This document shows positions 8,597 to 17,055 of a DNA stretch of 64,000 bases, in pieces. The DNA comes from CAJKWP01 sp964554475. Its GTDB lineage: Bacteria; Bacillota; Clostridia; Christensenellales; UBA1242. Both the position numbers and the translations under genes were made by a program. The notes under the pieces are model-generated. The model saw nothing but the letters and a program-made list of their open reading frames with translations. It had not been told where the DNA came from and ran no database searches. The DNA lies in NCBI GenBank assembly GCA_964554475.1, contig CAZKOT010000001.1:1-64000 (forward strand), read 5' to 3'. The stretch's first letter is position 1; the number at the start of each line of letters is the position of its first letter.

Positions 8597-10981
8597 TTAT
8601 GGTGTTCCACCAGGTGGCTTAGGTTTTTTAGAAATTTCTCTCTTAAGTCTTTCAACATCTTGTTTAAGTTTTTTAACGTCCTCATTACCTCCGCCTCCGC
8701 CAGTTGTAACATCCTTACCTGATTTTGCAATTTTTTCATGAATTCTTGCTTTTGCTGCTTCTTCATCTTCATATTTCTTAATTGTTTCTTGTTTTTCAAT
8801 TTCTTTTGAAGATTTACCCTGGAATGCCCACAACATACTTTGTAGAGCCATTTTATTAGAACGTCCAAAAGCTTTTTTAATTTCACCCATAGGAAAGGTC
8901 GAAAATGCTGCCAAGTTTGAAAGAGGTAAAACATCAGCTGTCCATGAAGCGACCTTACTTGCACGAGTTCCCATAATTTCAGAAGATTTTTGACTTTTTA
9001 TTTCTCTAAAGGCTTTTTCTCCATAACCGCCTTTTTTATCTTTAAACTCATCAAAAGTTTGCCCGATATATTGTTTTGCATACAAACCTTCCATCATTGA
9101 GCCTTCACTTGATTCTTTCCAATCTTTGTAACTCTTATCTCCACCTTCATCTTGATAATCTTTGTAAGCCTCAGACATATTTTTAGTAAATTCTTCATTA
9201 CTTCCCGTTAAAGAATCAAAAGCTTGACGTGCTCCGCCACCTTGCCATTGTGATTCAGCCTCTTTTACCATGCCTTCATGTTTACCAAAAGATTTAACCT
9301 TTGTTCCAAAATCTTGGAGTTTTGCTCCAGCGCCCATTACACCACCAACAAATTTATGATCTCCCGGATGTTGTAGCTCTTCTTTTTTAGCTTTTTGCCA
9401 TTTAGACCCAATTACTTTTCCTGCAGTACGCCCAACTATCGTTGCCGGCAAAGCAGTTGCTTTAACCGCAAAACCTGCAGCAGCACCTGTGTATTTTGCA
9501 GCAGATGCCAATGTGTCACCAGTTTTTTCAACAAGTTCACCTCCAGCTGCAACTGCATCTTCACCACCAATAAGTCCGCTTAACAATTTAACAAACCCTT
9601 CAACAACAGTTAAGCCAACAATTATAAATAGTGTTGAAATAATCAAATTAATAACATAAATTGCACTACTCCAAGTTCCCGTTTCAGCAAAAAATTTAAT
9701 ATCATTTAGGTAAGGAAAAATTAGGAAAAACAAATTCATTCCAATAATTGCACCATAAGCACTCAATGCTTTTGAAAGAAAATTTTCCCGCCACTTATTA
9801 AATGCCTTTCCGCCGTCAAGAGGCATAACTGCAATAATAGGGGGTGAAATAATAAACAAAGCAACAATTTCAATAATACGTTTAACTAATGCCGCAGCAA
9901 TTTTAACAAAAATTGTAAGAGCAATAATAAAACAAGCAAATCCAATTAAGAAATTAAATTGCCACAAATCATAATAATACCAAATAAGTGCAACATCATA
10001 TTTTGAAAATCTTGTAACCGTTGATGGTGATGGAAAAACCATTCCACATTTAAGTGCATCCACACCATCACCAAATTGAAGTGTTTCAATGGTTGGTTTT
10101 AAATGAATGTTATTTGCAAACGCTTCATCAACCAATTGAGCGCATGCTTGAGCATCTGCCCCAGTGTCAAAAATCTGAAAATTTGAAATCCTATCTCTTT
10201 GTGATAATTGAAAAAAGCTCAAGTTTTCAGTGCTTAAATCTTCTTTAATAACCCAATAAGTATTATTTTGTCTAAATCTATTTGCATTATATGCCGCAGT
10301 TTTAAACATTAACCCACTGAATGAAGTTGTTGTTGTTGCAGGAGAATAAAAATAAAAAATATCATAATAAACATAAGACATTTGACCGTTACCCGCCTCA
10401 CCTTGAACAAGAAGGTTTTTAACATTTTGCATTTCTCCACCTGAATCCATATATTCAGTTTTAAACAATGTTCCGCCAGTTTCGCCGCCTGTTGTGGCAC
10501 TATCAAGAGCCATTAGCAAAATATCACTTAAAAATAATCCAAATATACAAGAAACAGGAACAATTAAAAATAAAAACAAACTTTTAATGCTTTTTGAAAT
10601 AATAATCAATTTGTTGTTTGAAGGTTTTTCTTTTGCACTATCTGCATCGGGCATATACTCTTGTCTAATAGTAGCAATAATAGTTGTAACAATTAAAAGA
10701 ATAACAGCAAAAATCACAAGCGCCCAAAATGCGTTTTTAATAGCAGGATAAGCAGAATCTGAAACAAAAATATTTCTAAGAAAAGAAAGTGCAATGTCTC
10801 CTGTTTGTGCTGTAGCATCTTCGCCAACATAATAGGTATCCAAACCAGCAAGTTTTCGCATTACAAGTTGTAAAGTATCGAGTAGCGACATTAAAGTAAC
10901 GCAAAGAAAATAAATAAGTTTAGGAATTAATGAAATTATTTCCCAAAACCAATCAAAGGGTGTCCAAGCCAAAAATTGCAT
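8597..10981 (-). CDS. VirB6/TrbL-like conjugation membrane protein with long cytosolic tail (copy 1)
   Basis: 794 residues with a GGGAGG ribosome-binding site. The N-terminal ~480 residues contain about seven hydrophobic segments (near 15-40, 85-108, 130-160, 335-365, 370-395, 415-440 and 450-475). A large extracytoplasmic loop between the third and fourth holds cysteines and a 'FSGLMFKTAAYNANRFR' motif. Residues ~480-794 are soluble, Ala/Gly/Lys-rich and end in a coiled coil followed by 'KKPKPPGGTP'. The layout matches the VirB6/TrbL channel subunit of type IV secretion, in the style of mycoplasma-type integrative elements. The N-terminal half is clearly paralogous to the 756-residue protein at 11118-13388, while the tails differ. 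Confidence 0.75.
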   Translation of the reverse strand: MQFLAWTPFDWFWEIISLIPKLIYFLCVTLMSLLDTLQLVMRKLAGLDTYYVGEDATAQTGDIALSFLRNIFVSDSAYPAIKNAFWALVIFAVILLIVTTIIATIRQEYMPDADSAKEKPSNNKLIIISKSIKSLFLFLIVPVSCIFGLFLSDILLMALDSATTGGETGGTLFKTEYMDSGGEMQNVKNLLVQGEAGNGQMSYVYYDIFYFYSPATTTTSFSGLMFKTAAYNANRFRQNNTYWVIKEDLSTENLSFFQLSQRDRISNFQIFDTGADAQACAQLVDEAFANNIHLKPTIETLQFGDGVDALKCGMVFPSPSTVTRFSKYDVALIWYYYDLWQFNFLIGFACFIIALTIFVKIAAALVKRIIEIVALFIISPPIIAVMPLDGGKAFNKWRENFLSKALSAYGAIIGMNLFFLIFPYLNDIKFFAETGTWSSAIYVINLIISTLFIIVGLTVVEGFVKLLSGLIGGEDAVAAGGELVEKTGDTLASAAKYTGAAAGFAVKATALPATIVGRTAGKVIGSKWQKAKKEELQHPGDHKFVGGVMGAGAKLQDFGTKVKSFGKHEGMVKEAESQWQGGGARQAFDSLTGSNEEFTKNMSEAYKDYQDEGGDKSYKDWKESSEGSMMEGLYAKQYIGQTFDEFKDKKGGYGEKAFREIKSQKSSEIMGTRASKVASWTADVLPLSNLAAFSTFPMGEIKKAFGRSNKMALQSMLWAFQGKSSKEIEKQETIKKYEDEEAAKARIHEKIAKSGKDVTTGGGGGNEDVKKLKQDVERLKREISKKPKPPGGTP

Positions 10982-11117
10982 CTTTTTTCCTCCCTGCCTA
11001 TTACATTTCGATTATTGCAGTTACATCATTGCGAGAAAACATATTCCATGGCATTCACTTCATTCTCGTTATTTTATAAAAACGAAATGGGTAGCGTTGT
11101 TAAACAAAATGAAAATA

Positions 11118-13388
11118 TTATTTCTTTTTTGTTTGTGATTGTTCTGCTTTTGCTTTTTTTTGAACTTCGTAAGCAGCCTCTTCTTTTTTCTTAAGTCTCT
11201 TTTCTTCCATAAATCCAGCAATATCACCAAGTCCTTTGCCCATAAATGCCATTTGAGCAGCAGTAAATCCACCTTTTCCACCTTTAGTTGCAGCAGATTT
11301 CCATTCATCTTGTAGAAGGTCAGTAAGAAGTCCAATATGTTTTATGCCTGTTGCTCCAATTGCACTTGAAACTCTCGCTTTTCTTTGAGTTCCAATTTCT
11401 TGAAGTCTTTGTGCTTTTCCTTGTTTGACGTATGCATCTCTTTTTTCTTTTAGTGCTACATCTCTTGTTCTGCCTCCGGCGGAATACCTTTTTTCGGCTG
11501 TATCAAGTATTTGTTGTTCAATTTTAGCCTTTGCAGTTTGACCTTTTTCTGAACTTTCCCAATCTTCTCGGGTTAATGCAGCGGCACCTGAAGCTTTTGT
11601 AGTCATAGAATATCTTCCGTAAGCACTATCCATAGCATCTTCTTGATTTTTTTGTTCTTCCTTATATTCCTGACTTTGTCTTATTTCTTCGTTAAATTCT
11701 TCATTTGCTTTTTGTTTTTCTTCTCTATCAAATTTCTGTCCGTGTTCTTGTTCAATTTTTTCTTTTGTTTTCTTACTCGTTAAAAATTTTCCAGCAAATC
11801 CTCCCTCATCACGTATTTTGTTTGCTAAACCGGATTTTCCAATCTTTTTTCCAATTGCTCTTGCCCCTTTACCAGCGAGACCTCCTCCCATTGCTTTCAT
11901 TGCAAGACCTGCTGCTCCACCCGTTAATCGTGCAGCACCTGCAACCAATGAACCCACTTTTTCAGTTAGCTTTCCACCCGCTTCGGCGGCATCTTCTGCA
12001 CCAATCATTTTGCTAACCATTGCTAAAAAGGTGTTTATGACAGTCAATCCAACAATAATCATTAACGAACTTATCATAAGATTTAATAGGGCAGTAACAA
12101 TTGCAATGTCTCCGGTTTCAGGAAACAGTTTAATTTGATTTAAATACGGAAAAATCAAAAACAATAGATTCATTCCAATAATACATGCAAAAACCGAGAG
12201 TGCTTTTTGAAGAAAACTTTCACGCCATTTATTAAAAGACTTACCCTCATCAAGAGGCATTGTGGCAATAAAGGGTGGTGAAATAATAAAGAGAGCAACC
12301 ATCTCAATAATACGTTTCATTAAACCAAGAATAATATCAATAAATAATTTAATTGCAATGATTAAAAAAGCAAAACCAACAATATAATTAAAAAACCACA
12401 AATCATAATAGTACCAAACAAGTGGAACATTAAATTTTGAAAAATTCGAAATCTGTTGTTCATCTGTAATTGTCCATAATCCTAATTCTACAACTGAAGA
12501 AAAAGAACTGTCAACATTGATAGGTTTTGAACCTGGTGTTTGCCCCGTTCCTTTAAAAAAGACATGATTTGCAAAAGCTTCATCAATTAATTCAGCGGTT
12601 TTTTCTTTATCATCAGCATATAAATTAAATATATCAAAATGTGAAATTGTTGAAACTGTTCCCACTAAACGTTGAGAATATGTAACTCCACCATATTCTT
12701 TATTGATACGAACCCTGTTTGCATTATAAGCGGCAGATTTAAACATCATTCCGCTAAATGTTAAATTCCTCGTAGGCAATCCTTGTTCAAAAATATCAAA
12801 AAAACAATATGTTTGAGTATCAGCAATATTTTCACTATGCAGTTGACTTCTAGCAGTTGAATTAGACAAAAGTATCCCCCCAGTGGAAGTACTTGTCGTT
12901 GCACTGTCCATTGCTTGAAGAGCAATGTCTCCTAATGCAAGACCAAAAATACAAGAAAGAGGAACAATTAAAAACATAAAAAGACTACGAATGCTACTTT
13001 TGATTATTGTTAACTTATTATTTGATGGTTTTTCTTTTGAAGATTCTTGACCAGGCAAATATTCCTGTCTAATGATTGCAATAATTGTTGCAACAATTAA
13101 AAAAATTATGCCTAAAATAACCAATGCCCAAAATGCATTTTTTAAAGCGGGAAAACGTGAATCTGTAACAAAAATTTCTCTCATAAAACCAAGCGCAATA
13201 TCGCCTGTTTCAGGACTAGTACTATCACCTATATAATAGACATCAAGACCGGCAAGTTTACGCATAATCCATTGAAAAGCATCAAGAACACTCATTAATG
13301 AAACGCAAATAAAATAAATCAATTTGGGAATAATGTTAACCCAAGATGTAATCAAATCTTCAAAACTTAAAATAAATGATACTGACAA
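11118..13388 (-). CDS. VirB6/TrbL-like conjugation membrane protein with long cytosolic tail (copy 2)
   Basis: 756 residues starting at a TTG codon with AGGAA 7 bases upstream. The membrane half closely parallels copy 1: 'IPKLIYF.CV.LMS.LD', 'MRKLAGLD.YY.G', 'GDIAL.F.R.IFV.DS', 'NAFWALVI', 'IRQEY.P', 'SAT', 'IIGMNLLFLIFPYLNQIK'. After residue ~470 an Ala/Gly-rich stretch leads to a highly charged helical tail ('KANEEFNEEIRQSQEY', 'KEKRDAYVKQGKAQR') unrelated to copy 1's tail. It is predicted to form part of an inner-membrane secretion channel. Duplication with tail divergence suggests two channel variants or different cytosolic partners. It lies 136 bp upstream of copy 1, in the same orientation. 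Confidence 0.75.
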   Translation of the reverse strand: MSVSFILSFEDLITSWVNIIPKLIYFICVSLMSVLDAFQWIMRKLAGLDVYYIGDSTSPETGDIALGFMREIFVTDSRFPALKNAFWALVILGIIFLIVATIIAIIRQEYLPGQESSKEKPSNNKLTIIKSSIRSLFMFLIVPLSCIFGLALGDIALQAMDSATTSTSTGGILLSNSTARSQLHSENIADTQTYCFFDIFEQGLPTRNLTFSGMMFKSAAYNANRVRINKEYGGVTYSQRLVGTVSTISHFDIFNLYADDKEKTAELIDEAFANHVFFKGTGQTPGSKPINVDSSFSSVVELGLWTITDEQQISNFSKFNVPLVWYYYDLWFFNYIVGFAFLIIAIKLFIDIILGLMKRIIEMVALFIISPPFIATMPLDEGKSFNKWRESFLQKALSVFACIIGMNLLFLIFPYLNQIKLFPETGDIAIVTALLNLMISSLMIIVGLTVINTFLAMVSKMIGAEDAAEAGGKLTEKVGSLVAGAARLTGGAAGLAMKAMGGGLAGKGARAIGKKIGKSGLANKIRDEGGFAGKFLTSKKTKEKIEQEHGQKFDREEKQKANEEFNEEIRQSQEYKEEQKNQEDAMDSAYGRYSMTTKASGAAALTREDWESSEKGQTAKAKIEQQILDTAEKRYSAGGRTRDVALKEKRDAYVKQGKAQRLQEIGTQRKARVSSAIGATGIKHIGLLTDLLQDEWKSAATKGGKGGFTAAQMAFMGKGLGDIAGFMEEKRLKKKEEAAYEVQKKAKAEQSQTKKK

Positions 13389-13570
13389 TTAATTATTCCT
13401 TTATATTATTTTGACATTTTCATTCTTATTATAACAAAAAAAATGAAAAAGCGAAAAGATTTTTAATAAAATCTCTGCTTTAGTTTAAACTTAATACAAA
13501 AAATTAATAATAAAAAAATAATATTGCTTCAATAAATAGTTACAAAATAAAATAAAATTATGATTGTCTT

Positions 13571-15544
13571 TTAAAAATCGAAATCGGTGAAATCACTCCT
13601 TGTTCCCCCGCCCAATTTTTTATTTCTTTCAGTTATATCAAAATATATTGCCTTTTCGTCAAGATATTTGCTAGGAACATATTTTTCTGCCGCTTTACGT
13701 TGATCAAATTGTGGAGTTTTGAAGTAGGGTGTAAGTTGGGTTTTAATAGGGTTAACTTGAAATATTTTAATTATTGCTGTTCCAAAAGGAAGTTGACCTA
13801 ATTCATAAGGATAAATAAGTGGTCGCGAAACAACTTTTTTACTTGTTGTTTTATTTTCACCATCACCTTTTTCAGATTTACTAGAAGATTTATCCTCCAT
13901 TTCCATTGAAATTTCGCCACACATTTTTGAGTATTCTTCTTTTGTTTTTTGGTCCTCGGTTCCCAAATAAATTTGGATATTACAGTTTCCTCTTATTGTT
14001 TCAGCAACTTCTTTAGAATATTTGTTTTCAAGCTGAGAATAAGATTGAATAACAAGTTCAAAAAAAATATCACGAGAACGTGCAACTGTAATAATACTAT
14101 CCATCTTTGGAATTTTGGGTAAATTTGCGAACTCATCAAGTAAGAAGTACACTGTTTTGTCAAGTTTAAGTGATGGTTTAAGACTAGCTTTTTCAATTAA
14201 TTTTTTATATATTTGTGAAATACACATTGTTGCAATACAGTGTCTGCTCTCTTTTTCATCGGGTACTTTAATAAAAAGAACGGTCGGTTTGTCTGTGAAA
14301 TCGTCAAAATACATATCATTACCGCTTGTTGCGTAACAAATGCCGGCATCTTGAAAAATTGAAATTCTTGATTGTAGCACACCAATGTAACTTTTTGTTG
14401 TATTTGGAGCATTGTTAATAACCGTTGAAGTTAATGATTGCACCTTTGAAAGTTTGTCTCTTCCAATATTACAATATTGACGTAGTGTCCCAAAAATATT
14501 ATCAGGATCTGGGTCACGATAATTTGCAATTTTTCCAAGATTATAAAAATTAAATCTTTCTCTTGTCATTCCTAGTTCAGGATTTGAACTATCTTCAAGC
14601 ATTGCAAGCATAAGTCCAAAAAGAAAATCTTGTGCTCCACGCTCCCATGAAGTATCAGTTTTGCTTTCAATTGGAACAACAGTTGCAGCAATTTCACGAA
14701 GTTCGTTTTCTGCCATATCAATAAGTTCTTGTTTTTTTGACAAAGCATCTGTAACTGCCATTTCTTTTGTTGGATATGCAATTTTATTATATTCATACCA
14801 AACAGGTCCATAATTATTTGTTATTAATCTCAATCCACTATTAGGATTCGGTTTTCCTTCTCTATGTTCTTTTATCTCTCTTTCTAGATTGTGTGCTTTG
14901 TGGTACATCATATATGAGTTATCCATTGGATTCCAGCGTGTAGAAGCATATGGGTTACGAAGGTCAAGCACTTCAAGACGATATCCCGCTTCTTCAAGTT
15001 GAATTGAATGATTGTTAAAAAGTTCCCCTTTCGGGTCAGTAATCACCAAACAAGGTTTTTGTGCGGTGTGTGAAAGAATTCGTATTGCCGGTTCAATCAA
15101 AAGCGTTGTTTTACCCGAACCAGTTGTTCCAATAACAAGGGTGTGAATTGGATTATACATATTTATTAATAATTTTCCACCACTTACAAGATTACGTATA
15201 ACAATACCACTTCGTTTTATGGAAGAAAGTGCACCCCAATGAGTCGGTGTAAATTTAGAATCAGTTGCAAGTTCATTTAAAGTAATCCAACGAGAGTCAT
15301 AATATTGACTCATGGTTCCACTTTGTTTTGTTTTACCTTGTCCAAAATCTCCGCCTTTTTTAGGTGTTTTTGTTAATACATATATAATTGCTCCAACTGC
15401 AGCAAGACCAAAAGCTCCTAAAGTTGTGCTGTTTGTTAAAAGAAAAGGAATGTCGTCAAAACCATTTAATAAGCCCGAAACAACAACACCTGCAACATAT
15501 GAGAGAATAATTAAAACTACTAAATAAATAATTTTTTTCTTCAT
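13571..15544 (-). CDS. Type IV secretion coupling protein (VirD4/TraG family ATPase)
   Basis: 657 residues with an AAGGGG ribosome-binding site before the ATG. Two N-terminal membrane segments (~5-25 and ~40-58) precede a cytosolic motor. Walker A is G-T-T-G-S-G-K-T at residues 139-146, followed by 'ITDPKGELF' (typical of the TraG/VirD4 group) and a Walker B-like 'FLLDEFANLPKI' near residue 465, then 'SRDIFFELVIQSYSQL' and 'GNCNIQIYLGTED'. The family pumps or recruits DNA-protein substrates to the conjugative channel. It is the first gene of the minus-strand block that also encodes both VirB6-like proteins, separated from copy 2 by ~180 bp of AT-rich DNA. No relaxase or VirB4 is present nearby. 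Confidence 0.93.
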   Translation of the reverse strand: MKKKIIYLVVLIILSYVAGVVVSGLLNGFDDIPFLLTNSTTLGAFGLAAVGAIIYVLTKTPKKGGDFGQGKTKQSGTMSQYYDSRWITLNELATDSKFTPTHWGALSSIKRSGIVIRNLVSGGKLLINMYNPIHTLVIGTTGSGKTTLLIEPAIRILSHTAQKPCLVITDPKGELFNNHSIQLEEAGYRLEVLDLRNPYASTRWNPMDNSYMMYHKAHNLEREIKEHREGKPNPNSGLRLITNNYGPVWYEYNKIAYPTKEMAVTDALSKKQELIDMAENELREIAATVVPIESKTDTSWERGAQDFLFGLMLAMLEDSSNPELGMTRERFNFYNLGKIANYRDPDPDNIFGTLRQYCNIGRDKLSKVQSLTSTVINNAPNTTKSYIGVLQSRISIFQDAGICYATSGNDMYFDDFTDKPTVLFIKVPDEKESRHCIATMCISQIYKKLIEKASLKPSLKLDKTVYFLLDEFANLPKIPKMDSIITVARSRDIFFELVIQSYSQLENKYSKEVAETIRGNCNIQIYLGTEDQKTKEEYSKMCGEISMEMEDKSSSKSEKGDGENKTTSKKVVSRPLIYPYELGQLPFGTAIIKIFQVNPIKTQLTPYFKTPQFDQRKAAEKYVPSKYLDEKAIYFDITERNKKLGGGTRSDFTDFDF

Positions 15545-15981
15545 GCCAAAACCCCTTGAAAAATTTAATAAAATTTTATAATAACCAATTTTTTAAATTA
15601 TAAATTATGAATTTCATTAATAGGTTACACAAAAAGAAGATTTTAAGTCAAGTAAATGGAATGAAAGTAGAAAAATATATTGCGAATTTTCTTTTTCACA
15701 AATAAAAATAAAAAAGATATTTTTAAAATATCAAATTGTTTCACAACAAAAAATAAGTTTCATAATGAGGTTTCATATTAATTAATAAAAATTTAAGAAT
15801 ATAATTAAACTAATAGTTTAAAAAAAATTTAAAATTAAATTTAAATTAACAAAAAAAAATCAAAATTTGTTTTGAAGTTTTTTTTTATTATGTTAATATT
15901 ATTTTGTAAATTTAATTGCTTTTGAATAAATGCAATTTTATTGCGAAAAATACGAATAGAAAAATTGTTTTGGAGGAATAT
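15545..15981. other. Divergent intergenic region between coupling protein and pilin genes
   Basis: 437 bp of very AT-rich DNA with no convincing gene. A perfect palindrome (GATATTTT, then A, then AAATATC-type symmetry) lies at 15716-15732, roughly midway between the two divergent starts, and could be an operator. A probable promoter for the pilin gene lies at 15872-15899. An in-frame upstream ATG at 15916 lacks a ribosome-binding site and is not used as the start. Confidence 0.5.
15872..15899 (+). promoter_or_regulatory. Probable promoter of the pilin-like gene
   Basis: TTGAAG at 15872-15877, a 16-base spacer and TGTTAATAT (an extended -10, core TAATAT at 15894-15899). Expected transcription starts ~75 bases before the ATG at 15982. 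Confidence 0.45.
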
Positions 15982-16359
15982 ATGAATTATTTAGTAGCAG
16001 TAGCAAGCAAAATATTGGGTTTTGTTGCTTCCCCATTTCAAGTCGGTGGTTGGGAAAATATAGAAGATAGAATACCCGAGGATTTTGCTTGGATAAAAAA
16101 TGTTGTTGATGCCATCACCATGATACTTTGGCCACTTTTAATTGTTGTCGGTGCTGCGGGAATGATTTATGCTGTTATTCTTGGAGTTAACATGGCGAGA
16201 GCTGATTCAACTGAAAAAAGAGAAGAGGCGAAAAAACGTTTAATTAATGTTATTGTAGGAATGGCAATTGTAATTGGATTAATATTATTCATGCAATTAT
16301 TCATGTACGTCATAATGCCGAATTTCATACCAACAGTTGATTTAATACCAGCAGAATAA
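15982..16359 (+). CDS. Pilin-like conjugal transfer protein (VirB2-like, Mbov_0395 type)
   Basis: 125 residues. The start at 15982 is chosen because TTGGAGGA lies 6 bases upstream; an in-frame ATG at 15916 has no such site. There is an N-terminal amphipathic stretch, then two membrane segments (about residues 35-58, 'ILWPLLIVVGAAGMIYAVILG', and 83-110). They are separated by a charged loop of the kind 'ADSTEKREEAKKRLIN', the hallmark of the small two-helix pilin-like proteins in Gram-positive and mycoplasma conjugative elements. It probably forms part of the conjugation pilus or channel. It is transcribed divergently from the coupling protein and ends at a strong terminator. Confidence 0.75.
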   Translation: MNYLVAVASKILGFVASPFQVGGWENIEDRIPEDFAWIKNVVDAITMILWPLLIVVGAAGMIYAVILGVNMARADSTEKREEAKKRLINVIVGMAIVIGLILFMQLFMYVIMPNFIPTVDLIPAE

Positions 16360-16370
16360 AAATAATAATA

Positions 16371-16402
16371 AAAACCTCTTTAACATTAAAGAGGTTTTTT
16401 TA
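16371..16402 (+). terminator. Rho-independent terminator of the pilin-like gene
   Basis: AAAACCTCTTTAA pairs with TTAAAGAGGTTTT, followed by further T residues. It lies 11 bases after the stop codon. Confidence 0.9.
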
Positions 16403-16446
16403 TTTTAATAAATTATTTTAGGTAGTCTCAAGGCGTCAATTTAAGA

Positions 16447-16707
16447 TTATAAATAATGGCTTCCAATAATATTATTCATTCTCAAAACCCTTCTAAAATT
16501 TTCCGCTTTTTCTTTGGTTTCAAAGCGTGTTCTTAAGTCTACGTTAAACTCCCCTTTTAAGAAATCACAGTAGTAATCTTTTATATCTGGGTCACTTAAA
16601 TCCCAATTTAAAATGCCATTATGTTCATCAACATCATAAAATTCGTCATATGTCCAAATAGTCGCTCCTTCCTCTAAAAGTTTTTTTAATCTTTCCCTTG
16701 TAATCAT
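16447..16707 (-). CDS. Hypothetical 86-residue acidic protein
   Basis: It starts at an ATG with GGAG 8 bases upstream. It is soluble and has a charged helix at the start ('MITRERLKKLLEEGATIW') and a D/N/Y-rich centre ('TYDEFYDVDEHNGILNWDLSDPD'). It ends in a second basic-acidic helix ('ETKEKAENFRRVLRMNN'). I recognise no domain. It sits between the conjugation island and the first giant surface protein gene and could belong to either. The ribosome-binding site and balanced composition support a real gene. Confidence 0.55.
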   Translation of the reverse strand: MITRERLKKLLEEGATIWTYDEFYDVDEHNGILNWDLSDPDIKDYYCDFLKGEFNVDLRTRFETKEKAENFRRVLRMNNIIGSHYL

Positions 16708-17055
16708 TTTAAAACTCCTTTTTTGTTTAATTGTTTACTATTATCATATTAATATTTTCTATTAACAAGATTCGTATGCCATTTTTAGAATTGAGAATAT
16801 GTAAAGTTAGAAAGTGTGGCAATCTAAAATTTTATGTCGCTTTCCAACGATCTTTCTTCTCGCATTTTATTTCAACATGCTAATTCATTCATCTGCGATT
16901 TGTGTTTAGTATTTTGTAATTTGTTTTGGCATATTTTCTTTTCTATTACAAATTACTATTTATAATATATAATATAAAAACTATTATATTTATTTGCTCA
17001 AAAAAAATGGTTATGTTAAAATTATTTTGTCGAATTAAAACAATTTAGAGGTTTT
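16708..17055. other. Intergenic region upstream of the 2680-residue protein gene
   Basis: 348 bp without a gene. It contains an AT-rich degenerate stretch around 16885-16945 (rich in TTTGTATTTTG-like units, similar to other intergenic spots here) and a promoter at 16994-17022. Confidence 0.5.
16994..17022 (+). promoter_or_regulatory. Probable promoter of the 2680-residue protein gene
   Basis: TTGCTC at 16994-16999, a 17-base spacer and TAAAAT at 17017-17022 with the TG extension (TGTTAAAAT). An AGAGG ribosome-binding site follows before the ATG at 17056. Confidence 0.6.

Noticed and set aside
15916..15981. Upstream in-frame ATG as start of the pilin gene
   Set aside because: No ribosome-binding site, whereas GGAGGA lies just before the ATG at 15982; the added residues do not look like a signal peptide.
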